Shown here one piece after another: positions 1 to 6,850 of a stretch of DNA of 32,979 nt. A program made the translations under genes and the position numbers. The stretch covers positions 1 to 32,979 of the forward strand of contig NZ_JACTVI010000090.1 in the NCBI RefSeq assembly GCF_014495685.1, given 5' to 3'. Position 1 is the first letter of the stretch; each line of letters opens with the position of its first letter. The stretch comes from Streptomyces sp. TRM68367 (GTDB taxonomy: Bacteria; Actinomycetota; Actinomycetes; Streptomycetales; Streptomycetaceae). Below the pieces are notes generated by a model. The model did no database searches. It worked only from the letters and a program-made list of their open reading frames with translations, and had not been told where the DNA came from.

Positions 1-159
1 CCGTTACGCGGGCTGCGGCACCGCGCCACCGTCCCGGCCATGGATACGACGGGTCACCTGGCACCCCGGTCGCCTACGCCCCGCCGGCCGCAGCGGCAGC
101 TCTTCGTCGACACGCTGCTCGCATACGAGGCCGCGGTCAGTGGTGCGGAACCGGGCTGA
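1..159 (+). CDS. C-terminal fragment of an unidentified protein (5' end outside window)
   Basis: The frame is open from base 1 to a TGA at 157-159 and would encode the last 52 residues of a protein. The tail is rich in Arg and Pro and ends in a short helix-like stretch (LFVDTLLAYEAAV). The end is followed by spacer DNA with two inverted repeats, which fits a gene end. I do not recognise the family, and without the upstream sequence the coding status rests only on the open frame and GC-rich third positions. Confidence 0.4.
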   Translation, partial: PLRGLRHRATVPAMDTTGHLAPRSPTPRRPQRQLFVDTLLAYEAAVSGAEPG

Positions 160-225
160 CCCGAGCCCTGTGAAGCGACCGCCCCACCCGCCCGTTGAAC
201 ATCCGGCGAACATCCCCGAACTAAT

Positions 226-274
226 GCGAGATCCCCTCTCACCCCCATCTCGCACAGTCGTACGGTGGCCGTAC
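226..274. promoter_or_regulatory. Two inverted repeats in the spacer before the gene at 309
   Basis: The first repeat is GCGAGAT (226-232) facing ATCTCGC (247-253). The second is a tight perfect palindrome, GTACGG-TGG-CCGTAC (260-274). They lie between a gene end and a gene start on the same strand. The first could be a weak terminator of the upstream gene and the second an operator or leader hairpin of the downstream one. Neither is followed by a T run, so the role is inference. Confidence 0.35.
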
Positions 275-308
275 TAGCGAACTCGGGGTAGTTGCGGGGG
301 CACCCACG

Positions 309-1028
309 GTGGACTGGCTGAGCGCGGAGAACATCGTCGCCGTGGCGACCGCCGTCCTCGGTGTCGCCGCCTCGGCCGTCATGGTCTGGTACGAGCGCCG
401 CGTGCCGCGCCGCAAGCGGATCGGCTACCGCGTGCAGATGGACAACCCCATCGGCGACGACATCAGACTGGGCCGGGTGAGCCCGCGCCTCGGCCTGTTC
501 GACGAGGACCCCGGCATGTCCGACGCCACCCTCGTCCTGCTGCGCATCGAGAACGACGGCTCGCTCGGCATCGCCCGCGACGACTACACGGGCCCCGAAC
601 TGCACGGCCTGACCGCGGTGTTCACCGACCGCACGGTCCGCGGCGTCTCCGTCACCCAGCCCTCGGACGCCGATCACCTCATGGACCACTTCACCCCCTC
701 GCGGGGCTTCGGATACGACGGCAACGTGATCCGCATCCCGCGCGTCCCGCTCAACCGCGGCGACTACTTCAAGCTCCTCGTGCTGCTCACGGGCGGCGAC
801 GTCGGCTGCCCGATCAGGCTGACCGGCGGTATCAGCGAGGGCGAGGTGCACACCAACAGTGCCGTCCTCCCGGACGACAAGCCGCCGCTGTTCAGCCGCG
901 CGGCCCGCACGATCACCGTGCTGCTCACGGTCGGCGTGGTCACCCTCGCGGGCCTCAATGGCTTGCCAAGGTGGTGTTCGCGTCGGCCCCGGGAGAAAAC
1001 ATGCGCCCCAGCAGAAGGTCGGTCCTGA
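309..1028 (+). CDS. Membrane-anchored protein of unknown function, C terminus probably truncated
   Basis: Starts at GTG 309 and encodes 239 residues. A hydrophobic segment (about residues 8-27) is followed by a basic stretch, a long soluble region (about 35-190) with several YTGPEL/TQPSD-type beta motifs, and a second hydrophobic segment (about 196-216). After that the sequence turns into low-complexity Arg/Cys-rich residues unlike the rest and stops. From memory, similar Streptomyces proteins continue after the second membrane segment into a periplasmic-type solute-binding domain, so this copy looks cut just after that segment. The break coincides with the start of the degraded M28 peptidase at 1001, pointing to a deletion that joined two damaged genes. 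The N-terminal part is surely coding; a working product is doubtful. Confidence 0.6.
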   Translation: MDWLSAENIVAVATAVLGVAASAVMVWYERRVPRRKRIGYRVQMDNPIGDDIRLGRVSPRLGLFDEDPGMSDATLVLLRIENDGSLGIARDDYTGPELHGLTAVFTDRTVRGVSVTQPSDADHLMDHFTPSRGFGYDGNVIRIPRVPLNRGDYFKLLVLLTGGDVGCPIRLTGGISEGEVHTNSAVLPDDKPPLFSRAARTITVLLTVGVVTLAGLNGLPRWCSRRPREKTCAPAEGRS

Positions 1029-1287
1029 CCGCGACGGCGGCGGCGACCGCGGCGACCGGCCTCACCGGCGGCGGCCGCACCGGAGCCCGAGGCGAACGCG
1101 CCGAAGCCCGAGTCGAGCACGGGGACGACCCCGCCGGGTCCGGCCGCCGCGCCGAGCCCCACGATCCGCACACTGGTCTCCTTCGGCACCCGCCACACCC
1201 TCTCAGGACAACGTCTTCTTCGGCGTACGCGCGGTGAGCAGAAGCGGCTTGCGCAGCCCGGTGGCGTTCCCCGACCCGCAGACCTGA
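1001..1287 (+). pseudogene. Remnant of a secreted M28-family peptidase (internal deletion and frameshifts)
   Basis: A Shine-Dalgarno sequence (GGGAG, 991-995) precedes ATG 1001, which opens a twin-Arg-like signal peptide (MRPSRRSVLTATAAATAATG). Further pieces lie in other frames: 1080-1205 encodes a Pro-rich linker then IRTLVSFGTRHTLS, and 1207-1287 encodes DNVFFGVRAVSRSGLRSPVA and the stop. From memory, the last two match the start and the very end of the mature region of Streptomyces secreted M28 aminopeptidases (about 450 residues). The catalytic metal-binding core is missing. The join at about 1203-1209 lies where both ends of the ancestral gene could share a short CTCTC..GGAC-like sequence. 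Dead gene; ancestry fairly sure. Confidence 0.6.
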
Positions 1288-1302
1288 GCGGCCTGCGCGC
1301 TG

Positions 1303-1776
1303 CTACGGCTCCCCTGCCGGCGGCTCGAGCTCCTCCAGGACCTGGGACAGCCGTTCCAACGCCTGGACCAGCGCGGCTAGTTCGGGCTCGCCGTACGCCT
1401 CCGCCAGCCGTTCCGCGAACGCCGCGTGGCCGGGGTTGATACGGGCGATCGCTGCGCGGCCCTCGTCCGTCGGGGTGAGGAGTTTGGCGCGGCGGTGGGC
1501 GGGATTCGGGTGGTACTCCGCGAGGCCTTGGCCGACCAGGAGGTCGGCGATGCGCTGGACGCTCTGGCGGGTGATGCCCATGGCGCGGGCGATGCCGGAG
1601 ACGGGCAGGGGCTCGGTGAGGACCGCGCCGAGAACCTGCCACCAGGCGGCGGTGAGGCCGGCGGGGCGGGCCAGCTTCTCGGCGACGGCGAGGAACTGGC
1701 CGTTGAGACGGAAGACGCCGAGCGCGCCGCGGCTGAGCAGATCCTGGCGTTCCCGGTGCGCCGGCCGGCCGCTCAT
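1303..1776 (-). CDS. MarR-family transcriptional regulator
   Basis: 157 residues, the usual MarR length. The winged helix-turn-helix covers about residues 40-100 (LPVSGIARAMGITRQSVQRI is the recognition region, followed by the wing NPAHRRAKLLTPTDEGR), flanked by dimerisation helices at both ends. The ATG overlaps the stop of the DJ-1/PfpI gene (ATGA at 1773-1776), so the two are co-transcribed and translationally coupled. By family, it binds DNA as a dimer and releases it on binding a phenolic or oxidising ligand, or on Cys oxidation; no Cys is visible here, so ligand control is more likely. Probable target: its own operon, and perhaps the divergent aminotransferase. Confidence 0.9.
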   Translation of the reverse strand: MSGRPAHRERQDLLSRGALGVFRLNGQFLAVAEKLARPAGLTAAWWQVLGAVLTEPLPVSGIARAMGITRQSVQRIADLLVGQGLAEYHPNPAHRRAKLLTPTDEGRAAIARINPGHAAFAERLAEAYGEPELAALVQALERLSQVLEELEPPAGEP

Positions 1777-2414
1777 CGGGCGGTGGCCTCCTCCAGTACG
1801 GCGTACGCCTCGGGGTCGGAGTCGTGGAACAGGCGGTACCAGGCGTCGAGTACCTCACCCTCGTACACCCCGAGCATGCGGAGGATCTCGCGGGCGAATG
1901 CGACGGGTTCGGTGGGTCCGGCGGTGATCAGGTGCCTGTCGGTGACCGCGTCCGTGTCGCGGTAGCGGTCTCCTCCCTTGTAGCCGGTGGCGGCGAGGTA
2001 GAAGGAGACCGCGCTGGTGTGGTCGCGGTCGTCGAGCAGGCCTTCGCGCGCCAGGCCGGCCGTGGCTCCGCAGATCGCGGCGACGGGCACGCCTGCCTCC
2101 AGGAAGGCGCGGGCCTTGCGGGCGAAGGGGGCGAGGTCGGTGCCGCCCGCCGCGGTGGCGGCTGATGTCTCAGTCCACAGGTCGGCGCCCGGGAGGATCA
2201 GCAAGGCACTGTCCTGCGGTCGTACGTCGTCCAGGGTGGCGTCGGGCTGGATCCGGAGGCCGCCGATGCTCGTGACCGGTTCCGCGGATGGGCCGACGGT
2301 GCGGATCCCGTACCCGGCGCGGGCGAGGTGCGCGGTCGCGTACCCCGTCTCCCAGTCGGCGAGGGTGTCGTACACGGCGAGGTGGACGGGTTTGCGGGGT
2401 GTCTCGCTGGTCAT
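1773..2414 (-). CDS. DJ-1/PfpI (class I glutamine amidotransferase-like) family protein
   Basis: 213 residues. The start was set at ATG 2414 because a good ribosome site (GGAGG, 7 bases upstream) lies there, although the frame is open further up. The DJ-1/PfpI fold is clear: the N-terminal VHLAVYDTLADWE strand, LLILPGADLW at about 71-80, and the nucleophile elbow AAICGATAG with Cys115, which sits on an acidic/aromatic pocket. Members include glyoxalase III/deglycase-like enzymes, amidases and redox sensors; the substrate cannot be read here. First gene of a two-gene operon with a MarR regulator, a common stress-response pairing. Confidence 0.85.
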   Translation of the reverse strand: MTSETPRKPVHLAVYDTLADWETGYATAHLARAGYGIRTVGPSAEPVTSIGGLRIQPDATLDDVRPQDSALLILPGADLWTETSAATAAGGTDLAPFARKARAFLEAGVPVAAICGATAGLAREGLLDDRDHTSAVSFYLAATGYKGGDRYRDTDAVTDRHLITAGPTEPVAFAREILRMLGVYEGEVLDAWYRLFHDSDPEAYAVLEEATAR

Positions 2415-2445
2415 GGCCGTACCTCCGGATACGCGATCCCCGTAC

Positions 2446-2491
2446 ATGCTTCGTACGTAAGCATACTGTCAAAAAGGCAGCATGCTGTCAA
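2446..2491 (-). promoter_or_regulatory. Promoter/operator region of the DJ-1-marR operon
   Basis: The spacer between the divergent DJ-1 and aminotransferase genes holds an inverted repeat ATGCTT-N7-AAGCAT (2446-2464) and a direct repeat GCATACTGTCAA (2461-2472) / GCATGCTGTCAA (2480-2491). On the minus strand the direct repeats read TTGACAGTATGC and TTGACAGCATGC, so each includes a perfect -35 hexamer TTGACA. A regulator binding these repeats, most simply the MarR protein, would cover the promoter. The operator assignment is inference. Confidence 0.5.
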
Positions 2492-2576
2492 CAGTTCCAC
2501 GCGAACCCGACAGACTGTCGCGATCGGCGCCGTACGGCAGACAACACGCCGATGTCGCCACCCCGGTGCGCGAACC

Positions 2577-2582
2577 TACGCT
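2577..2582 (+). promoter_or_regulatory. Candidate -10 (TACGCT) of a leaderless aminotransferase transcript
   Basis: TACGCT ends 6 bases before ATG 2589 and there is no purine-rich ribosome site upstream of that ATG. In Streptomyces this spacing usually means that transcription starts at the A of the start codon. No convincing -35 hexamer is seen. Confidence 0.4.
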
Positions 2583-2588
2583 CCCGGC

Positions 2589-3950
2589 ATGACCCCTCAG
2601 ACCCAGGCAGATCCGCAGACCGGCGCCGCCGTGAAGGCCGCCGACCGCGCGCACGTGTTCCACTCCTGGTCCGCGCAGGAGCTCATCGACCCGCTCGCCG
2701 TCGCCGGTGCGCAGGGTTCGTACTTCTGGGACTACGACGGCCACCGCTACCTCGACCTCTCCAGCGGGCTCGTCTACACGAACGTCGGCTACCAGCACCC
2801 GAAGGTCGTCGCCGCGATCCAGGAGCAGGCGGCGCGGATGACGACCTTCGCGCCCGCGTTCGCCGTCGAGGCCCGCTCCGAGGCGGCGCGGCTGATCGCC
2901 GAGCGCACGCCGGGGGACCTGGACAAGATCTTCTTCACCAACGGGGGCGCGGACGCCAACGAGCACGCCGTGCGCATGGCGCGGCTGCACACCGGGCGGC
3001 CGAAGGTGCTCGCGGCCTACCGGTCGTACCACGGCGGTACGCAGCAGGCCGTGCAGATCACCGGCGATCCGCGGCGGTGGGCGAGCGACAGCGGTACGGC
3101 CGGGGTCGTGCACTTCTGGGCGCCCTTCCACTACCGCTCCCGCTTCTACGCCGAGACCGAGGAGCAGGAGTGCGCGCGGGCGCTGGAGCACTTGGAGGCG
3201 ACGATCGCCTTCGAGGGACCGTCGACCATCGCCGCGGTCATCCTGGAGACGATCCCGGGGACCGCGGGGATCATGGTGCCGCCGGACGGCTATCTGGCCG
3301 GGGTGCGGGAGATCTGTGACAAGTACGGGATCGTGTTCGTCCTGGACGAGGTGATGGCGGGGTTCGGGCGGACCGGCCGGTGGTTCGCGGCGGATCACTC
3401 CGGGGTCGTACCGGATCTGATGACCTTCGCGAAGGGCGTGAACTCGGGGTACGTGCCGCTGGGCGGGGTCGCGATCTCGGAGCGGATCGCCGAGACGTTC
3501 GCCCGGCGGCCCTACCCGGGCGGGCTGACGTACTCGGGGCATCCGCTGGCGTGCGCGGCGGCCGTCGCGACGATCGAGGTCATGGCCGAGGAGGCGGTCG
3601 TGGAGAACGCGGCACGGCTCGGGGCCGAGGTCGTCGGGCCGGGGCTGCGGGAGCTGGCGGAGCGGCACCCGTGCGTGGGGGACGTGCGCGGGGTCGGCAT
3701 GTTCTGGGCGCTGGAGTTGGTGCGGAACAGGGAGACGCGGGAGCCGCTGGTGCCGTACAACGCGGCCGGGGAGGCGAACGCGCCGATGGCCGCCTTCGCC
3801 ACGGCCGCGAAGGCGCACGGAGTGTGGCCGTTCGTGAACATGAACCGCACCCACGTGGTGCCGCCGTGCACGGTGACCGAGGCGGAGCTGAAGGAGGGGC
3901 TGGCGGCGCTGGACGCGGCACTGTCGGTGGCCGACACGTACACCGAGTGA
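2589..3950 (+). CDS. Class III (omega) pyridoxal-phosphate aminotransferase
   Basis: 453 residues, typical for class III aminotransferases. ATG 2589 was chosen because the conserved fold begins right after it (HVFHSWSAQ). Visible landmarks: NGGADANEHA (118-127) and SYHGG (146-150) for cofactor phosphate and ring stacking, VLDEVMAGFGRTG (251-263) with Asp253 contacting the pyridine nitrogen, and TFAKGVNSGYVPLGG with Lys282 forming the Schiff base. The family moves an amino group from an omega-amine or amino acid (beta-alanine, taurine, GABA, diamines) to pyruvate or 2-oxoglutarate. The donor is not decided by sequence alone. A GntR regulator follows 150 bp downstream on the same strand, suggesting a catabolic role. 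Cytoplasmic. Confidence 0.9.
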   Translation: MTPQTQADPQTGAAVKAADRAHVFHSWSAQELIDPLAVAGAQGSYFWDYDGHRYLDLSSGLVYTNVGYQHPKVVAAIQEQAARMTTFAPAFAVEARSEAARLIAERTPGDLDKIFFTNGGADANEHAVRMARLHTGRPKVLAAYRSYHGGTQQAVQITGDPRRWASDSGTAGVVHFWAPFHYRSRFYAETEEQECARALEHLEATIAFEGPSTIAAVILETIPGTAGIMVPPDGYLAGVREICDKYGIVFVLDEVMAGFGRTGRWFAADHSGVVPDLMTFAKGVNSGYVPLGGVAISERIAETFARRPYPGGLTYSGHPLACAAAVATIEVMAEEAVVENAARLGAEVVGPGLRELAERHPCVGDVRGVGMFWALELVRNRETREPLVPYNAAGEANAPMAAFATAAKAHGVWPFVNMNRTHVVPPCTVTEAELKEGLAALDAALSVADTYTE

Positions 3951-3976
3951 GGGGCCTGCACGGCGCCATGGACGGG

Positions 3977-4007
3977 GTAAACCCACGGAGTAAACCCTCC
4001 AGTAAAG
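3977..4007. repeat. Three short direct repeats GTAAA(CCC) between aminotransferase and GntR genes
   Basis: GTAAACCC occurs at 3977-3984 and 3990-3997, followed by GTAAAG from 4002, with 12-13 base steps. They sit upstream of the GntR gene and could be a regulator-binding array, but each unit is short and the count is only three. The remaining spacer holds AT-rich ACATATACG at about 4053, a plausible -10 for the GntR gene. Confidence 0.3.
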
Positions 4008-4102
4008 GAAAGACACCGGCCGGGAGCCGAACGCGTAAGGTGGCGAGCCCGTAGACATATACGTGCACCCCACTCGAACGCGACGAGGGAGACGCCCCGA
4101 CC

Positions 4103-4804
4103 ATGCCCGCCAGCAGCGGCAACGGTGCCGTGATGCGCAGCACACTGCGGCAGCAGATCGCCGACGCGCTCCGCGACGAGGTGCTGGCGGGACGGCTGCA
4201 ACCGGGGCAGGAGTTCACGGTGAAGGAGATCGCCGAGCAGTACGGCGTCTCCGCGACGCCGGTGCGCGAGGCACTGGTCGACCTGTCCGCGCAGGGCCTG
4301 CTGGACGCCGACCAGCACCGGGGGTTCCGGGTGCACGAGTACTCGGCGGCCGACCTGCGCGGCATGATCGAGGCGCGCAGCCTGGTCGTCGACGGGATGT
4401 TCCACGCTGTCACCGAAGGCCGCCGCACGTATCCGCTGCCGAACGATCCGCGCGTCGCCGCCGTGCTGGCCGGCGTCCGCCGCCGCGGCGAGGAGGCGCG
4501 GCGCGCCGCGGGCGCCGGTGACCTGACCGTGCTCATCGGGTACGACCTGCGCTTCTGGCGCGAGCTGAGCGCCCTGTTCGACAACCCCTATCTCGCCGAC
4601 TTCCTGCACCGGCTGCGGGTGCAGACCTGGGTGTGCACGGTGCAGCATCTGCGCGGTGTCACCGACCTGCGCGGCCACCTGTGGGGCCGGCACACCGACC
4701 TGGTCGACGCGCTGGTTCGGCGCGACAGCGCGACCGCCCACGCGATCCTCGACGAGTACAACGCGCACTCCCTCGCTCTCATCGAACGGATCGCGGTGGA
4801 TTGA
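4103..4804 (+). CDS. GntR-family transcriptional regulator, FadR/FCD subfamily
   Basis: 233 residues. The N-terminal winged helix (about residues 12-80) shows the GntR signature: LRQQIADALRDEVLAGRLQPG, then VKEIAEQYGVSATPVREAL and a GFRV wing. The C-terminal all-helical FCD effector domain follows, with the Asp/His-type metal and ligand positions typical of the group (RFWRELSALFDNPYL, HTDLVDALVRRD). ATG 4103 has a distant GGGAG; ATG 4133 is a possible later start. By family it represses a nearby catabolic gene until a carboxylic acid ligand binds; the aminotransferase upstream is the likely target. Confidence 0.88.
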   Translation: MPASSGNGAVMRSTLRQQIADALRDEVLAGRLQPGQEFTVKEIAEQYGVSATPVREALVDLSAQGLLDADQHRGFRVHEYSAADLRGMIEARSLVVDGMFHAVTEGRRTYPLPNDPRVAAVLAGVRRRGEEARRAAGAGDLTVLIGYDLRFWRELSALFDNPYLADFLHRLRVQTWVCTVQHLRGVTDLRGHLWGRHTDLVDALVRRDSATAHAILDEYNAHSLALIERIAVD

Positions 4805-4860
4805 GCGGGTACGGGCCGGGTACAGGGTCTGCACTCCACCGACTAGCCTTCCCTGACCAC

Positions 4861-4896
4861 TCTGTTACGTACTCTGCTACGTGTTCTGTTACGTGA
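4861..4896. repeat. Three tandem 12-bp repeats, TCTGYTACGTRN
   Basis: Perfectly phased units TCTGTTACGTAC (4861-4872), TCTGCTACGTGT (4873-4884) and TCTGTTACGTGA (4885-4896), between the GntR stop and the TTG start at 4920. The units are near one helical turn apart and end 11 bases before the ribosome site. A binding array for a repressor or activator, possibly the preceding GntR protein, is a reasonable inference. Confidence 0.55.
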
Positions 4897-4919
4897 AGCG
4901 ACTGTGCGAGGAGCCCTCT

Positions 4920-5570
4920 TTGGCCTGTGACCTGTGGCTGGTACCGCTCGTCGACGTGTTGTGCCACACCCCCGACAACCCGTTCACCGAGGAACTCGCG
5001 CAATACAACAAGGTGCTCGCCGAGGCCGGGCTTCCGCCGGTGCCGGTGTACCAGTACATGCCGGGCCTGTCCGGGGATGTCGCCCCGGTCGCCGGGTTCG
5101 ACTACGACGCGCTGCACTTCCTGCGCCGCGCCTATCTGCTCCAGGTGTGCGGGCTGGCGGTGACGCCGGTGGACGATCTGGGCGGCGACTACGAGCAGTT
5201 GCTGGAGATGTTCGAGGGTACGGCCCAGCAGTCGCACCTGGTCTGGCACTACGACCACGCGGGCGCGTACGTCCCGGTCGACTTTCCGACCCCCCTGGCC
5301 AACGAGGAACTCCTCGCCGGCGGCGGCCCGTTGGGCTCCTCTCATGTCCTGCTGCGGGAGCTGGAGTACGTCGCCCCCACCATCGGCATCGACCCGGCCA
5401 ACCCCCCGGCGCCCCCCGAGCCCCCGCGCGCCCCCACGGAGCTGGAGGAACCGGCGGTCCCCGCCCCCTACGACCCCAGCCCCTTCGCCCGCGAACGCCA
5501 CGTCTGGCTGGGCCTGCACGCGGCGGTGACGCGGAGTCTGGCGCAGGGGTCGATGATCGTGTTCAGCTGA
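4920..5570 (+). CDS. Conserved actinobacterial protein of unknown function
   Basis: 216 residues if started at TTG 4920, chosen because GAGGAG lies 6 bases upstream; a GTG at 4881 would fall inside the tandem repeats and has no ribosome site. No signal peptide. The N-terminal half is mixed alpha/beta with many aromatic residues (YNKVLAEAGLPPVPVYQYMP, HLVWHYDHAGAYVPVDFP), followed by a Pro-rich linker (about residues 162-188, PPAPPEPPRAP) and a short C-terminal helix. I do not recognise a named domain. It stands alone between a regulator and a toxin-antitoxin pair, with its own upstream repeat array. It is surely coding by codon use. Confidence 0.75.
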   Translation: MACDLWLVPLVDVLCHTPDNPFTEELAQYNKVLAEAGLPPVPVYQYMPGLSGDVAPVAGFDYDALHFLRRAYLLQVCGLAVTPVDDLGGDYEQLLEMFEGTAQQSHLVWHYDHAGAYVPVDFPTPLANEELLAGGGPLGSSHVLLRELEYVAPTIGIDPANPPAPPEPPRAPTELEEPAVPAPYDPSPFARERHVWLGLHAAVTRSLAQGSMIVFS

Positions 5571-5572
5571 CG

Positions 5573-5601
5573 CCCCGGCTCACCACAGGGGCGGGCCGGG
5601 G
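5573..5601. terminator. Stem-loop between convergent genes
   Basis: CCCCGGC (5573-5579) pairs with GCCGGGG (5595-5601) across a 15-base loop, directly after the stop of the orphan gene and 14 bases before the stop of the PIN-domain gene. It could end transcription from both sides. Confidence 0.5.
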
Positions 5602-5614
5602 TGTACGGAGACCG

Positions 5615-6028
5615 TCAGCGTTGTCGCGGCAGCCTGATGGTGCGGACGAGGGGCATGTCCACGTACAGGTCAGGATCGACGGTCACGACATGGCGGCCGT
5701 CCGGCCAGTCCGGAGTAGGGCGGGACAGATGGACGGCGTGGCCGAGCCGCCACTCCACGCCGTCCCGCAGGAGCCCACCCACTGTGGAGGCACCGGGGAA
5801 ATCCAACTCGACGATCTCGACGGCGGGCAGGGCACCGACATGCTCGGCGAGCCCTTTGCGCATCCCGTCGGCGGCCGCCAGGCAGAGCGCGGGCACGTAC
5901 ACGTGCCGGGTGGGCCCGTGCTCCGTGTTCGCGACGAACTGGGAGGCGAGTGAGTTCCCCGAGCCCAGTGCCAACAGGGCGGACTCGTCGAAGACGACGC
6001 CGGTGGATCCGGCCCTCGCCCCGCTCAC
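5615..6028 (-). CDS. PIN-domain toxin, VapC-like ribonuclease
   Basis: 137 residues starting at GTG 6028, which overlaps the antitoxin stop (GTGA). The PIN fold is suggested by VVFDESALLALG near the N terminus with Asp14, VYVPALCLAAAD in the middle (family position for a second acidic residue, here Asp54 rather than Glu), and GRHVVTVDPDLY near the C terminus with Asp118 and Asp120. VapC toxins are Mg-dependent RNases that cut tRNA or rRNA. The pair layout with a ribbon-helix-helix-type antitoxin upstream supports the call. The atypical second acidic position leaves some doubt about activity. Confidence 0.75.
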   Translation of the reverse strand: MSGARAGSTGVVFDESALLALGSGNSLASQFVANTEHGPTRHVYVPALCLAAADGMRKGLAEHVGALPAVEIVELDFPGASTVGGLLRDGVEWRLGHAVHLSRPTPDWPDGRHVVTVDPDLYVDMPLVRTIRLPRQR

Positions 6029-6288
6029 AGGCTGTCCACGGGCCGGCCGGCCTCAAGGTCCTGCCAGACCTTCTCCGCCCGGTCGTGGTCCTCGTCCGTG
6101 AGGGTCACGCCGAAGTGCGTCTCGCAGTAGGCCTTGGTCTCCTCGTACCGCTTGCGCAGTTCCTCTTTCGTGGGCGTCAACCCCGCCAGCTCGGCGATCA
6201 GGTCACGCATGGTCGTCCCGCGCTCGCGGGCGAGCACCATGAGGCGGTCACGGACAGCGGGGTCGACCTTGACGGTGGTGTCAGCCAT
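6025..6288 (-). CDS. VapB-like antitoxin, ribbon-helix-helix type
   Basis: 87 residues. ATG 6288 was chosen because the DNA-binding strand begins there (MADTTVKVDPAVRDRLMVLA) and an upstream extension would read through the operator. Residues 1-45 look like a ribbon-helix-helix fold (TTVKVDPAVRDRLMVLARE, then a second helix TTMRDLIAEL); the rest is a charged helix that would wrap the toxin (KEELRKRYEETKAYCETHF, HDRAEKVWQDLEAG). It is co-transcribed with, and overlaps, the PIN gene. By family it neutralises the toxin and represses its own promoter. Confidence 0.8.
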   Translation of the reverse strand: MADTTVKVDPAVRDRLMVLARERGTTMRDLIAELAGLTPTKEELRKRYEETKAYCETHFGVTLTDEDHDRAEKVWQDLEAGRPVDSL

Positions 6289-6292
6289 GACG

Positions 6293-6313
6293 CCAGTATA
6301 CCTCCAGTATACC
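6293..6313 (-). promoter_or_regulatory. Operator/promoter of the toxin-antitoxin pair: two CCAGTATACC repeats
   Basis: CCAGTATACC occurs at 6293-6302 and again at 6304-6313, exactly 11 bases apart. On the minus strand each reads GGTATACTGG, which contains a -10-like TATACT, and the GGAGG between them is the only candidate ribosome site, 12 bases before ATG 6288. Two half-operators one helical turn apart over the promoter and ribosome site fit cooperative binding by an RHH antitoxin dimer pair. Confidence 0.65.
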
Positions 6314-6403
6314 GTCTCGGTCCTCTCAAGCAGTGCGGTCACCGCATTCCTTCCGGTTGGGTTGACCCGGCCACACGGACATGCAGCCGGGAGTCCTCAT
6401 GGG

Positions 6404-6431
6404 CTCAGGCGAGCGCCGGGCGCCTCCTGAG
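6404..6431. terminator. Stem-loop at the end of the 70-residue orphan gene
   Basis: CTCAGG (6404-6409) faces CCTGAG (6426-6431) with further GC pairing inside (GAGCGCC / GGCGC). On the minus strand it spans the last codons and the stop of the small gene at 6405. No T run, as is usual in this GC range. Confidence 0.4.
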
Positions 6432-6617
6432 CAGCGCACGACCGCGCCGCACGACCTCGCGCCACACCAAGGCACCCGGCCGCCGGAACTCGACCTCAAC
6501 AGCGGTCACAGGCACGACAGTCGGGGCCACCGGGCACCCGTGCACCAGACGTGCCTCGACATGCGCGGACGGCGAGTGCACCGGCCCTGGCCAGTCGTAC
6601 GCCAGCGCCGCCCGCAC
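6405..6617 (-). CDS. Small orphan protein, 70 residues, unknown function
   Basis: The start was set at GTG 6617: GGAG lies 8 bases upstream (6626-6629) and codons after it have G/C in about 85% of third positions, while the frame above is poor. The product (begins MRAALAYDWPGPV) has a central hydrophobic strand pair (TVVPVTAVEVEF) and a strongly basic C-terminal helix (WREVVRRGRALLRRR). No known domain recognised. It sits between the toxin-antitoxin promoter and the TnpB gene, on the opposite strand to TnpB. It could be a whole small gene or the tail of a gene interrupted by the mobile element. A perfect hairpin CCCCGG-N8-CCGGGG (6646-6665) lies just upstream. The rest of 6314-6850 shows no other supportable gene. 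Confidence 0.4.
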   Translation of the reverse strand: MRAALAYDWPGPVHSPSAHVEARLVHGCPVAPTVVPVTAVEVEFRRPGALVWREVVRRGRALLRRRPALA

Positions 6618-6850
6618 CTGAGCATCTCCTGTTTCTGGCGAGATGCCCCGGTGTTCACGCCGGGGAGGAATCGCCTCCCGTGGCCGTGACGCGGAGCGTC
6701 GCCGCACCCGCTCCCAGCCGGCGCGAGGCGCCCGCACATCTGCCCGGCGGAGCCGAAAAATACGAACAACCACCCCATGGGTCACCGGTTGTGGTGAATG
6801 CCGGGCGAACGGCGATCGCGTGTGCGGGGGTCGCACTACGGTCCGATGGC

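Noticed and set aside
2328..2588. Longer N terminus for the aminotransferase, open back to 2328.
   Set aside because: The extension would cross the divergent promoter region and adds residues unlike the family; the conserved fold starts right after ATG 2589.
6343..6850. TnpA-type Y1 transposase or serine resolvase partner for TnpB.
   Set aside because: No HUH motif or resolvase signature was found in any frame near tnpB.
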